Shown: in pieces, positions 23,257-38,200 of the stretch | Position numbering within the stretch: position 1 is the first letter of the stretch | Layout: each line of letters begins with the position of its first letter | Source: Microglena sp. YARC | Taxonomy: Eukaryota > Chlorophyta > Chlorophyceae > Chlamydomonadales > Chlamydomonadaceae | NCBI GenBank assembly: GCA_022414725.1 | Contig: CM039464.1 | Location: forward strand, 32,075,965-32,139,964 | DNA: 64,000 nt | Direction of reading: 5' to 3' | The notes under the pieces: generated by a model | Databases searched by the model: none | What the model was told of the DNA's origin: nothing | Seen by the model: the letters and a program-made list of their open reading frames with translations, nothing else | Position numbers and translations under genes: made by a program

Positions 23257-26200
23257 ATGGGCCAACAATTCAGCACGCAGAGCGCCGAGGCGGATGCGAA
23301 CCCCGCGTTCACCCTCGAGATGCAGCTTCAGTGCCGCGTCGAGGTGGAGGATATCATCACCACCGCCGAGGCAGCAGGCAAAGTGATTATGGAAATCTAC
23401 AACGGCGAGGTGCGGGTTCGACGCAGGACAGAGATCTGCCAATTGTCATCAGCAATGTCAGTCAAAAATAGCAACGAGGCATACCTAGATCCAAGCAAGA
23501 GTTACCAATATCCTGTTGGACAGCAGACCAAGCCAAGACTAATGATTTATCTGTTCCCTTCATGGCTGCATCCTGACCTGCCCTGGGCTGCTGTTCGTTA
23601 CCAGTATGTTGGCTGCGGGTATTTTCCACTTAAAAAAACCTGCTGATCCTCATGTCAGCCCTAGATTCTGGTTGACTGCAGATCAACGCGACCTGCGCCC
23701 ATCTCTGCATTCTATATGGCTGCCACCTGAACCCTGATCAAGCCAATTCCACTGCTTTCTTCACAGTGCGTGTAAAAGCCATGGAACGATGTGTTGCCAA
23801 TCCCAGATCCAGGGTTACAAAGGGGCAGGTTTATGCCTGTATGTGCCGCTGCCAGTAGAAATGTGGTTGGATGCACGACCCCCCCCCCCCCCCCCCCCAC
23901 CACCACCACCACCACCACCACCACGACAAACCACCACAACCCGCTCACCCACCCACCCTGTCTGCGCACTCAAACACATACTTGCACGTGCACAAACAAA
24001 GCCAATTCCCAATACCCTCCCAGCCAATATGGGCGCACACAACTTGACCGCACACACGCACACCACACAACTACTGCACCACCAAGCCGCTGCTTCCATT
24101 CTACCCTTGCCTCTACCAAAACATGTGTGGTTAAGCTCGCAGTTCCCACCCAAACATCAGTAACACAGAAACTCACACACACGCCCCAAACCTCGCATCG
24201 CCTCCCCCCCACCCCACCCACCCCCCACCCCACCCTCAAACGCCCACACTACCACCAATTATAGCCTTTTGCCCCCCCACCCCCACCCCCCCGATGTCAG
24301 ACCTCACGCTGGGAGGTGGAGGTGAAGTCTGACAACAGCCCCCTGACCAAGGCCGACCGGATGGCCAACCAAGTGATTGTGGACGCCCTACAGAGGCTGA
24401 CTCCTCACATCCCCATCATCTCTGAGGAGACTCCTCTTCCACCTACCGAGACTAGGCAGGTGGGTGGTCGATAACAAATGGTTGCTTGGCTGGCTGCAAT
24501 TGGTTTGTTGGTTGCAATCGGTCAGTTGGTTGCTTGCAGAGGCTGACTCCTAACATCCCCATCATCTCACTGGAGGAGATTGCTCTTACACCTAGCAAGA
24601 CTAGGCAGGTGGGTAGTCGATAACAAATGGTTGCTTGGCTGGCTGCAATTGGTTTGTTGGTTGCAATCGGTCAGTTGGTTGCTTGCAGAGGCTGACTCCT
24701 AACATCCCCATCATCTCACTGGAGGAGATTGCTCTTACACCTAGCAAGACTAGGCAGGTGGGTAGTCGACATAAAATGGTTGGTTGGTTGGCTGCAATTG
24801 GTTAGTTGGTTACAATCGGTTGGTTGCAGTTGGTTGGTTGGTTGCCTGCAGAGGCTGACTCCTCACATCCCCATCATCTCTGAGGAGACTCCTCTTTCAC
24901 CTAACAGGACTAGTCAGGTGGGTAGTTGACACACGATGGTTGGCTGGCTGGCTGGTTGCGATTGGTTAGTTGGTTGCACTTGGTTGGTTGGCTGGCTAAT
25001 TGCAGAGACTCATGCCTCACATCCCCATTATCTCCCTGGAGGAGATTGCTCGTCCACCTAACAAGACTAGGCAGGTGGACGGTCGACAAGCACTGGTTGC
25101 AAGTTAGCTTGCTGGGAAGATGTAAGGTAGAAGATTCCTGCACCTCTACCTCTGGTATTTGTAGCTGTACCCCCACCACTGGCATTTGTGTCTGTACTGC
25201 TCCTTTATGCATTTGTAGCTGAACCGCTGCCACTGGCATTTGTGGCTGTACTGCTACCACTGGCATTTGTGGCTATACCGCTCCTGTATGCATTTGTAGC
25301 TGTACGGCTGCCACTGGTATTTGTAGCTGTACCCCCACCACTGGCATTTGTGGCTGTACTGCTCCTGTATGCATTTGTAGCTGAACCGCTGCCACTGGCA
25401 TTTGTGGCTGTACCGTTCCTCTTTGCAGTTGTAGCTGTCCCGCTACCACTGGCATTTGTGTCTGTACCGCTCCTGTATGCAGTTCTAGCTGTACCGCTAC
25501 CACTGGTATTTGTGGCTGTACAACTCCTGTATGCATTTGTAGCTGCACCGCCACCACTGGCATTTGTGGCTGTACAGCTCCTGTATGCATTTGTAGCTGT
25601 ACCGCCACCACTGGCATCTGTGCCTGTGCTTGTATCTGTACCTGTGCATGTACCTGTACCCAGACCTGTACCTGCAGCTGCAGCTGCACTTCTACATGTA
25701 CATGTACATCTACTTGTGCCTGTACCTGTACCCGTACCTGCACCTGTACCTGTACCTGCAGCTGCACTTCTACATGTGCATGTACCTGGACCTGCAGCTG
25801 CACTTCTACATGTGCATGTAGATCTACTTGTGCATGTACCTGTGCATGTACCTGTCCCCGTACCTGTGCCTGTACCTGTACCTGCAGCTACACTTCTACC
25901 ATAGCACGTACATGTACTTGTGCATCTGCGTGTACATCTACCTGTGCAGGTGCATGTGCATGTACATCTACCTGTGCAGGTACATCTGCTTGTGCATGTA
26001 CCTGTCCCCGTACCTGTACCTGTACCTGCAGCTGCACATCTCCTTGTGCATGTGCGTGTATATCTACCTGTGCATGTGCTTGTCCTGCACATAGCCTAAG
26101 TAGCCTAAGTAGCCCAAGTAGAAGCACTGTTCTTGACTCACCCCTCTTTATCCCATCTGTTCTACCGTCAACAGAAGTACCAGTTCCACCGGCTGGTGGA

Positions 26201-29200
26201 CCCTCTGCATGAAACCAAGGAGTTCCTGAAGCGCAATGGAGAGTTCGCTGTCAACATCGCATGTGCTTTTCCTGGATAAAGCCCAAGTAGCCCAAGAAGA
26301 AGCACTGTTATTGACTCCCCCCTCTTTATCCCATGTGCATGTACTTGTGCATGTCAGGGTAATACTAAGCGTGCTCGGCTGCGCGGTGCCGCGCAGCCTT
26401 TTTGAGCCCCTCTGCGCGTCTTGCGCAGTGTTTTCAACCCCCTGTGGGCGCAGCGCGCAGTTTTTGCGCATTTTGCACTGACCAATTTGAAGTTTGTGCG
26501 CTTTAAGCGCTGACCAATTTGGCAAGAAGAAGTACCCTGGTGCATGTACCTGTGCATGTGCGTGTGCCTGTCCTGCACATAGCCCAATTATCCCCAATAG
26601 AAGCACTGTTCTCGACTCACCCCTCTACATCCCATTCATGTGAACGTGCTTGTCCTACACATGGCCCAAGTAGAAGCACTGTTCTCGACTCACCCCTCTA
26701 CATCCCATTCAAGTGAACGTGCTTGTCCTACACATGGCCCAAGTAGAAGCACTGTTCTCGACTCACCCCTCTACATCCCATTCATGTGAACGTGCTTGTC
26801 CTACACATGGCCCAAGTAGAAGCACTGTTCTCGACTCACCCCTCTACATCCCATTCATGTGAACGTGCTTGTCCTACACATGGCCCAAGTAGAAGCACTG
26901 TTCTTGACTCACCCCTCTACATCCCATTCATGTGAACGTGCTTGTCCTACACATGGCCCAAGTAGAAGCACTGTTCTCGACTCACCCCTCTACATCCCAT
27001 TCATGTGAACGTGCTTGTCCTACACATGGCCCAAGTAGAAGCACTGTTCTTGACTCACCCTCTACATCCCATTCATGTGAACGTGCTTGTCCTACACATG
27101 GCCCAAGTAGAAGCACTGTTCTCGACTCACCCCTCTACATCCCATTCATGTGAACGTGCTTGTCCTACACATGGCCAAGTAGAAGCACTGTTCTCGACTC
27201 ACCCCTCTACATCCCATTCATGTGAACGTGCTTGTCCTACACATGGCCCAAGTAGAAGCACTGTTCTTGACTCACCCCTCTACATCCCATTCATGTGAAC
27301 GTGCTTGTCCTACACATGGCCCAAGTAGAAGCACTGTTCTCGACTCACCCCTCTACATCCCATTCATGTGAACGTGCTTGTCCTACACATGGCCCAAGTA
27401 GAAGCACTGTTCTTGACTCACCCCTCTACATCCCATTCATGTGAACGTGCTTGTCCTACACATGGCCCAAGTAGAAGCACTGTTCTCGACTCACCCCTCT
27501 ACATTCCCATTCATGTGAACGTGCTTGTCCTACACATGGCCCAAGTAGAAGCACTGTTCTTGACTCACCCCTCTACATCCATTCATGTGAACGTGCTTGT
27601 CCTACACATGGCCCAAGTAGAAGCACTGTTCTTGACTCACCCCTCTACATCCCATTCATGTGAACGTGCTTGTCCTACACATGGCCCAAGTAGAAGCACT
27701 GTTCTTGACTCACCCCTCTACATCCCATTCATGTGAACGTGCTTGTCCTACACATGGCCCAAGTAGAAGCACTGTTCTTGACTCACCCCTCTACATCCCA
27801 TTCATGTGAACGTGCTTGTCCTACACATGGCCCAAGTAGAAGCACTGTTCTTGACTCACCCCTCTACATCCCATTCATGTGAACGTGCTTGTCCTACACA
27901 TGGCCCAAGTAGAAGCACTGTTCTCGACTCACCCCTCTACATCCCATTCATGTGACCGTGCTTGTCCTACACATGGCCCAAGTAGAAGCACTGTACTTGA
28001 CTCACCCCTCTACATCCCATTCATGTGAAAGTGCTTGTCCTACACATGGCCCAAGTAGAAGCACTGTACTTGACTCACCCCTCTACATCCCATTCATGTG
28101 AAAGTGCTTGTCCTACACATGGCCCAAGTAGAAGCACTGTTCTTGACTCACCCCTCTACATCCCATTCATGTGAACGTGCTTGTCCTACACATGGCCCAA
28201 GTAGAAGCACTGTTCTTGACTCACCCCTCTACATCCCATTCATGTGAACGTGCTTGTCCTACACATGGCCCAAGTAGAAGCACTGTTCTTGACTCACCCC
28301 TCTACATCCCATTCATGCGAACGTGCTTGTCCTACACATGGCCCAAGTAGAAGCACTGTTCTTGACTCACCCTTATTTATCCCATCTGTTCTACCGTCAA
28401 CAGAAGTACCAGTACCACTGGCTGGTAGACCCTCTGGATGGCACCAAGGAGTTCCTGAAGCGCAACGGAGAGTTCACTGTCAACATCGCCCTCATCACTC
28501 GAGGAAGTCCCGTCTTGGGAGTAGTGCATGTGCCCGTCCAGGGCAAGACATACTGGTGCGTGTGTGCTAGGGGATAGAGCTTCTTGTTTAGGTATATGCG
28601 ATGTTCAAATTGTTGTGTATGATGGTCAAAATGTTTGTATGTGGCAATTGTACCAGTCCAAGGACCTGGTGAGCCTGCACATTTTTATTTGTATATGTAT
28701 CATATGTAGGGAAGGGCAACTAATATAAGTGTTTGAACAAGTATTAACTAATATTATTACAGTGTCACAATAATATTAGTTTTTCATATAAATTCGAAAT
28801 TCTGGTGAGACGGCTCGTCCGACTTGTATTATATAATATGATATAATATTATTTATTCACTAATATTATATAACATAGCCGAACCCTATTAATATGCACG
28901 CACATGTTTGCATGTATCATAATTAAGAGGCGATCATCGTCTAACCAGTCCACTGATCTGGTGAGCCTGAAATGTTTCTTTTTTCTTTTTCAATATGCAT
29001 GCCCGTGTATACATGTATCATATATATAAACACACCGGAATTTTCCGAGGATGGTTCACAAACTTTTTGTTGGTGTAGGTCTCCAAAACGGCTTGCGCTA
29101 CTGTACTTCAAACTTATTTTGAATCAAAATACCATCAGCGCCTTTTCAGCTGAAAGAAGAGCGTTGCCATCATTTGGCTCGCGCATGCGCACTTGATGCG

Positions 29201-32200
29201 CCATTTCTCCCCACCATTGCATCGCCTTTGCGATGTTATTGCCACTACGTTGAATTTATCCATTTTTTCTTGGCCAGTCCTTCTCACTGAGCGTTCTCGC
29301 CCTTGCAACACCTTACAGTTATATTATTATATTATCTCAACCCACCCACCCACCAATGCAGGGCTGTGAAGAACAAGGGCTCATACATGCGACAGAACGG
29401 AGAACAAAAGCGCATCAACCCATCAACCCACCAACCCACCATCCCAACCCACCAACCAACCCATCAACCCACCGGCCCTCCAATGAAGGGCTGTGAAGAA
29501 CAAGGGCTCATACATGCGATACAACAGAGAGCAGTAGAGCATTAACCCACCTACCCAACCCAACCCAACTCAACCCAACCCATCAACCCACCATCCCATC
29601 CCAACCCAACCCAACCCAACCCAACCCAACCCAACTCAACTCAACCCACCATCCCAACCCACCAACCAACCCACAAACCCACCACTGCAGGGCAGTGAAG
29701 GACAAGGGCTCATACATGCGACAGAACGGAGAGCAGAATCTGGAGCCTTGTCCTCCATCAAAATGCTAAGCTCTAACCAAGCAACCAACCCACAAACCCA
29801 CCACTGCAGGGCTGTGAAGGACAAGGGCTCATACATGCGACAGAACAGAGAACATAAGCGCATCAACCCATCAACCCACCATCCCAACCCACCAACCAAC
29901 CCACAAACCCACCACTGCAGGGCAGTAAAGGACAAGGGCTCATACATGCGACAGAACGGAGAACAAAAGCGCATCAACCCACCAACCCACCATCCCAACC
30001 CACAAACCAACCCACAAACCCACCACTGCGGGGCAGTAAAGGACAAGGGCTCATACATGCGACAGAACGGAGAACAAAAGCGCATCAACCCATCAACCCA
30101 CCATCCCAACCCACCAACCAACCCATAAACCCACCACTGCAGGGCAGTAAAGGACAAGGGCTCATACATGCGACAGAACGTAGAACAAAAGCGCATCAAC
30201 CCACCAACCCACCATCCCAACCCACAAACCCACCACTGCAGGGCAGTAAAGGACAAGGGCTCATACATGCGACAGAACGGAGACAGAAGCGCATCAACCC
30301 ACCAACCCACCATCCCAACCCACAAACCCACCACTGCAGGGCAGTGAAGGACAAGGGCTCATACATGCGACAGAACGGAGAACAAAAGCGCATCAACCCA
30401 CCAACCCACCATCCCAACCCACAAACCCACCACTGCAGGGCAGTGAAGGACAAGGGCTCATACATGCGACAGAACGGAGAGCAGAATCTGGAGCCTTGTC
30501 CTCCATCAAAGTGCTAAGCTCTAACCAAGCAACCAACCCACAAACCCACCACTGCAGGGCTGTGAAGGACAAGGGCTCATACATGCGACAGAACGGAGAA
30601 CAAAAGCGCATCAACCCATCAACCCACCATCCCAACCCACGAACCAACCCACAAACCCACCACTGCAGGGCAGTAAAGGACAAGGGCTCATACATGCGAC
30701 AGAACGGAGAACAAAAGCGCATCAACCCACCAACCCACCATCCCAACCCACAAACCAACCCACAAACCCACCACTGCGGGGCAGTAAAGGACAAGGGCTC
30801 ATACATGCGACAGAACGGAGAACAAAAGCGCATCAACCCATCAACCCACCATCCCAACCCACCAACCAACCCACAAACCCACCACTGCAGGGCAGTAAAG
30901 GACAAGGGCTCATACATGCGACAGAACGGAGAACAAAAGCGCATCAACCCACCAACCCACCATCCCAACCCACAAACCCACCACTGCAGGGCAGTAAAGG
31001 ACAAGGGCTCATACATGCGACAGAACGGAGAACAAAAGCGCATCAACCCACCAACCCACCATCCCAACCCACAAACCAACACACAAACCCACCACTGCGG
31101 GGCAGTAAAGGACAAGGGCTCATACATGCGACAGAACGGAGAACAAAAGCGCATCAACCCATCAACCCACCATCCCAATTCACCAACCAACCCACAAACC
31201 CACCACTGCAGGGCAGTAAAGGACAAGGGCTCATACATGCGACAGAACGGAGAACAAAAGCGCATCAACCCACCAACCCACCATCCCAACCCACAAACCC
31301 ACCACTGCAGGGCAGTAAAGGACAAGGGCTCATACATGCGACAGAACGGAGAACAAAAGCGCATCAACCCACCAACCCACCATCCCAACCCACAAACCCA
31401 CCACTGCAGGGCAGTGAAGGACAAGGGCTCATACATGCGACAGAACGGAGAACAAAAGCGCATCAACCCACCAAACCCACCATCCAACCCACAAACCCAC
31501 CACTGCAGGCAGTGAAGGACAAGGGCTCATACATGCGACAGAACGGAAACAAAAGCGCATCAACCCACCAACCCACCATCCAACCCATAAACCCACCACT
31601 GCAGGGCAGTGAAGGACAAGGGCTCATACATGCGACAGAACGGAGAACAAAAGCGCATCAACCCACCAACCCACCATCCCAACCCACAAACCCACCACTG
31701 CAGGGCAGTGAAGGACAAGGGCTCATACATGCGACAGAACGGAGAACAAAAGCGCATCAACCCACCAACCCACCATCCCAACCCACAAACCCACCACTGC
31801 AGGGCAGTGAAGGACAAGGGCTCATACATGCGACAGAACGGAGAACAAAAGCGCATCAACCCACCAACCCACCATCCCAACCCATAAACCCACCACTGCA
31901 GGGCAGTGAAGGACAAGGGCTCATACATGCGACAGAACGGAGAACAAAAGCGCATCAACCCACCAACCCACCATCCCAACCCACAAACCCACCACTGCAG
32001 GGCAGTGAAGGACAAGGGCTCATACATGCGACAGAACGGAGAGCAGAAGCGCATCAAGTGCTCTGAGTTCAAGCTGGGCCAGCCTGGCATGCGCATTGTG
32101 GCCTCCGGTAGCCACAACAGCCCCGAGACCAAGGAATTCATCTCCATGTTCCCCCAGCCTGAGCTGTTGGCGGTGAGTGAAGCTGGTGGCTTGGGTGCAT

Positions 32201-32204
32201 AGTG

Positions 32205-32235
<31 letters not shown>

Positions 32236-35200
32236 GTAGCCACAACAGCCATGAGACCAAGGAATTCATCTCCATGTTCCCCCAGCCTGAGCTGTTGGCG
32301 GTGAGTGAAGCTGGTGGCTTGGGTGCATAGTGGTGTGTGTGTGTGGTGGTGGTGGTGGGGGGGTAGCCACAACAGCCATGAGACCAAGGAATTCATCTCC
32401 ATGTTCCCCCAGCCTGAGCTGTTGGCGGTGAGTAAGTCTGGTAGCTTGGGTGCATAGTGGTGGTGTGTGTGTGTGGTGGTGGGGGAGTAAGGTAGCAGGT
32501 TGTGTGTGTGTGTTTGTGTGTGGGGGTGGAGGTAACAGGTGTTTGTGTGTGTGTGGTGGGGGGGCGGGTAGCCACAATAGCTCTGAGGCCAAGGACTTCA
32601 TCTCCATGTTCCCCCAGCCTGAGTTGTTGGCGGTGGGCAGCATCATCAGCATCATCAGCGTCAGCAGCAGCATTGTGATGATGCACCTAATTAAAATGAA
32701 AATCAAACCCTATTGCCCGGTGTGCAGGTTCTGCTGATAATCTGCATCATCATCATCAGCAGCAGCATTGTGATGACGCACCTAATTAAAAGGAAAATCA
32801 AACCCTATTGCCAGGTATGCTGGTTTCTGCCGATCATCTGCATCATCATCATCATCATTGTGATGACGCACCATATTATAAAAAACAAACCCTATTGCCC
32901 GCTGTGCTAGTTTCTGCTGATAATATGCATCATCGTCAGCATCATCAGTATCAGCATCAGCATCAGCGTGATGATGCACCTAATTAAAATGAAAATCAAA
33001 CCCTACTGCCCGGTGTGCAGGTTGGAAGCTCCCTCAAGCTTCTCATGGTGGCGGAAGGTGTTGCCGACATTTACCCAAGGTAAGAGCAGTAATATCCCCC
33101 CCCCCCCTCCTTCACACACACACACACACACACTTATCCCCCCCCCCCCCCCCCCCCAACCCCAACCCCAACCCAACCCCAACCAATTGCCACTATCATC
33201 CCCATTCTCATGGTGATGGTGGCGATGGCGTGATTGGGTAGGGCATGATTGCTGAAGATGTTGCCGCCATTTACCCAAGGTAAGAGCAGTAATACCCCCC
33301 CAAACCCAACCCAATCAGGCCAAACCCAACCCAACCCACTTCCATCCCCATTCCCATTCTCATGGTGTTGGTGGCAGTAGTGTGATTGAAGTAGGGCCGC
33401 CTATGGTGGCAGAAGGTGTTGCCGACATTTGCCCAAGGTAAGAGCAGTAATACCCCCCCTCCCACCCCCTCCCACCCCAACCCCCTTCACACGCAAACAC
33501 CGATTCCCCCCCAACTCCATTGCCACTTCCATCCCATTCTCATGGTGATGGTGGCGTGGCGTGATTTGGTAGGGCTGCCTATGGTGGCAGAAGGTGTTGC
33601 CGCCATTTACCCAAGGGAAGAGCAGTATGTTTTCGTGCGACGTGTCGCAAATTGAGGGACTCGGTCTTACCCCAGTGCGACGCGCTGCCTCCCGAACCCC
33701 TAGGACTGCGCGTCAGGCTCTGCCATATGCCATGCTACCACCCATACACATGCCATCAACCAACACCCACACCCACATCCTCCTCACCCACCCTCACTCA
33801 CCCATGCAGAGGTTGGCACCAACATGCGAGTTTGACATCGCAGCTGCCGACATTGCTGTTCATGAGGCCGGAGGACTGGTGGTGTTTGCAGGAAATTCAA
33901 CCACACACTCCTCACCATCACCCTCACCCCACACCCATCCACCCACCGTACGCACACTCAACACACACCCACACACCCTTACCCACCCATCCACAGGTTG
34001 GCACCAACATGCACCCACACCCAACACTCACCCACGCCCACCCAACACACACCCAACACACACCCAACACACACCCACACATCCACACCCTCACCCTCAA
34101 CCTCACCCACCTACACACAGGTTGGCGCCAACATGCGAGTGTGACACCGTAGCTGCCGACACTTTTGTTTGGGAGGCCGGAGGTCTACTGGTGTTTACAG
34201 AGAAATCACCCACACACTCCTCACCTGCACCCTCACCCCACACCCACCCACCCAACACCCACCCAACGCACACCCATCACCCCCCCCCCCCACCCACCCA
34301 CCACCCACCCAACACCCATCACCCCCCCCCCACCCACCCACCCACCCACCCAACACACCCAACACACCCACACCCACACCCCAACCTCACCCGCTCACCC
34401 CCAGGTTGGCACCCACGTGCGAGTGGGACACCGCAGCTGCCGACATTGTTGTCCGTGAGGCCGGAGGAATGGTGGTGTACGCCGGCAAATGCGACAACAA
34501 GGGCAAAGCTGAAGAGGATTGGAAGGTAAGATCTGCCACGTAGACAAATGCGACAGCAAGGGCATATATGCAAATAATTAAAATATAGGCAAATGCGACA
34601 ACAAGGGCATATAGGCAAGTCATAAAAATATAGACAAATGCGACAGCAAGGGCATATATGCAAATAATTAAAATATAGACAAATGCGACAGCAAGGGCAT
34701 ATAGGCAAGTCATAAAAATATAGACAAATGCGACAGCAAGGGCAAAGCTTTAGAGGATTTGAAGGTAAGATCTGCCTCATGGCTTTTTTTTGAAGAGTAT
34801 CGGAAGTTTTCTTTTTTTGAAGAGTATTGGAAGTTTTTCTTTTTTAAGAGGACCGGAAGTTTGTTTTGAAGAGGATTGGAAGTTAACAAAAAGGATTGGA
34901 AGGAAAGATCTGCCACATCGCTTTTTTCCTGCTATGTAGTGGAACCACTGCGTAGCTGGACCATGGAGCTGCCTAGAAGCTGCTGCTCGTAGATGAAACA
35001 AACAGCTATGCGTGATAGGTTTGGCTGGGTAGCAATTCAGGGGAGCTGCCTAGAAGCTGCTGCTGCTGCTGTAGCGGAAAAGCTGCTGTAGCGGAAAAGA
35101 AGCTGCCTAGAAACTGCTGCTATAGCGTTAAATAAAAGCTATGATATCCTGCATATTCAATATACACTCCCATATTGGGGTCTATTCATTATACAGCCTG

Positions 35201-38200
35201 GTTGTGTTGTCATAGCAGACTGGTTCTGGTGCAGTATGTCCCCATGTTGCACCGAGGGTATAGTGCAGTCTGGGAGGGACAATTGGAATTCGGTGTCTAC
35301 ATATACGTATCCTTTCCTTGGGGCTTTTCTTTTCTTCTTTTCTGAGTAGCTTCTGGGCAGCTCCCTGAGCCAACGACCTACTGAGCCCTTTCCTCGGGGC
35401 TTTTCTTTTCGGTCTTTCTGAGTAGCTTCTAGGGAGCTCCCCGAGCCCACAACCTACTGATCTTTCTCAGCTCTTTTCTTTTCAGCTTTTTCTGAGTAGC
35501 TTCTAGGCAGCTCCCTGAGCCCACAACCTACTAAGCCTGCCTCGGGGCCATTTTATTTCCCTCTTTATTGAGTAGCTTTCTAGCAGCTCCATGAGCACAT
35601 TACTGTGCTATACCAAATATTTTTTAGCTTTCTGCAACTATTGATTGTGCCAACTTCAAGGTGTCTAGTCGCGTTAGATATGGTTGAAAACAGGTAGCCA
35701 AACAGGGGAGCTGCATGGAAGCTGCTGCTGGTAGTGGAAAAAGGCTCTGCCCACCTTCACCCCAACCTGTGAATAAATGAATAACAAGCCCATAAAGGGG
35801 GGGGGGGGGGTAGAAAGAAGTAAATACAAAGCTCTGCCCTGCCTTCACCCCAACCTGTGAATACATGAGTACACAGTCAGACAAAGTAAATACATAAATA
35901 ATATAACAAGTATATAAAAAACTCTACCCTGCCTTCACCCCAACCTGTAGGAAAAAGGAAATAGATAAATAAATATAAAGCTATGCCCTGCCTTAACCCC
36001 AACCTGTAAATAAATGAATACAAAGTAAATACACAAATAAATAAAAAGCAAATAAAAGCTTTGTCCTGCCTTCCTGCCTGCGTCCTGCCGTCCTGCCACC
36101 CCAACCTGTAAATAAGTGAATAAAAGTGAGTACACAAACAAAACAAAAGTAAGTAAAGAGCTCTGCCCTGCCTTCACCCCAACCTGTAAATATATAAATA
36201 AAAAGTAAATACAAATATAAATACAAAAGTAAATAGAAAGCTCTGACATGCCTTCACCCCAACGTGTAATAAAAAAGAAAAAGATAATATAAAGGCTCTG
36301 CCCTGCCTTCACCCCAATCTGTAAATATGTGAATAAAAATTAAATACAAATAAATAAAAAGCTCTGTCCTGCCTTCACCCCAACCTGCAATATGTCAACC
36401 TAGACTATAGCCAGCTGCTTTGTTCATTCTGCTTGTTGCAATGCCTGGTCTTGCTTACAACCAGCCACCTAAATATTGTTTAGTCCGGGGGGGTAGCCAA
36501 TTAGGCTAACAGGACTTGCCCTTCCTCAAATCATCTAGATAATTACAGGCTAGGTTGGTTGGCCCCAGTGCAAGAAAACGGGCTGGCCCCCTCGACCTCA
36601 CGCCTCGTAATAAGGCATACTATTTATTTATACCAGGCTATCTGTAGCTCATTTTTTCTGCCTGTCAGCCTGCCTGCTTGTCTGTCTGCTTGGCTAGTTT
36701 ATCTCCACCATCCACCATCATACCACTTGGTACTACCACAAGTTGTTAATCCACCACCACCAATCCACCACCACCACCAATCTTTGCGCACACTTGTTGT
36801 TACCCGGGTATTGCCAAGCTTTTAATCCACCAACATACCACCTCCACACAGTTGTATCCCTGCCGCACATTTCTGGTAAACACTTGCTAATCACTCTGCT
36901 GTACACACCTAACACAAACTTCAACACAAACTCAAACCCAAAATCCAACGCCAACTCCGATCCAAACTCCAACCCAAAACCCAACCCAATCCCAAACTCA
37001 AATCCAAAACCAAACTCAACCCAAACTTAAACTCCAACACAAACCCAAAACCAAACTCAAACACAAACCCAAACTCAAACCCAAACTTAAACTCAAACCC
37101 AAACTCAAACCCAAAACCTAACTCAAACTCAAGCTCCAACCCAAACTCAAACTCAAACTCCTTCCCCAAATCCAACCCAAACTCAAACACAATGTCAAAC
37201 ACAAACTCTAGCCCTAAGTCAAACCCAAACTCAAGCTCCAACCCAAACTCAAACTCAAACTCCTTCCCCAGATCCAACCCAAACTCAAACACAAAGTCAA
37301 ACACAAACTCTAACCCTAAGTCAAACCCAAACTCAAGCTCCAACCCAAACTCAAACTCCTTCCCCAAATCCAACTCAAACACAAAGTCAAACACAAACTC
37401 TAACCCTAAGTCAAACACAAACTCAAGCTCCAACACAAACTCAAAACAAACTCTATACCCTAAGTTCAAACCCAAACTTCAACTCAAACCTAAAACCAAT
37501 CCAAAATCGAACGCAAACTTGTATCCAAACCAAACCCAAACTTAAACTCAAACTCAAACTGAAACTCATACCCAAACCCGAACCCAAACTCTAACCCAAA
37601 CTCTAACCCAAACTCAAACCCAAACTCCAATCCAAACTCAAACCCAAACTTAAACTCAAAACCAAACTAAAATTCACCCGCAGGAGGCCCTTCTCCTGGA
37701 GACTCCCGTGCAGTACAACAAGGTCAGTTAACGCTCTCCAATATTTATGTTTGCGTTTTTTTACAACTTCTGTTGTTATGTGTGTGTGCATGTGCTTGTG
37801 TGATTAATTTAGTGCAGTAAAACGAGGTCAGCCAACGCGTGCCCTCCAATTTTTCTTTATGTGATGAAAAAATAGTCGTGTTTTCATGTGTGTGAGTTTG
37901 TGTGTCAGCACTGGAGACTCATGTGCAGTACAACAAGGTCAGTCAACGCTAGCGTGCCCTCCAATTTTTCTTTCTATGTGATGAAAAATAGTCGTGTTTT
38001 CATGTGTGTGAGTTTGTGTGTCAGCACTGGAGACTCTTGTGCAGTACAACAAGGTTAGTCAACGCGCGCCCTCCAATATTTCTTTATGTGATAAAAAAAG
38101 CCGTGTTTTTATGCGTGTGAGTTTGTGTGTCAGCACTGGAGACTCTTGTGCAGTACAACAAGGTTAGTCAACGCGCGCCCTCCAATATTTCTTTATGTGA

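Noticed and set aside
25188..26092. ORFs rich in [10 protein letters not shown] or TCTGTGTG
   Set aside because: Translations of the 39-bp and TGTACC repeats in nucleotidase intron 2.
29636..32402. Long minus- and plus-strand ORFs with repeating [14 protein letters not shown] or [16 protein letters not shown]
   Set aside because: They read through copies of nucleotidase exon 4 start; frames continue only because many units are similar, and splice phase marks just the last unit as exon.
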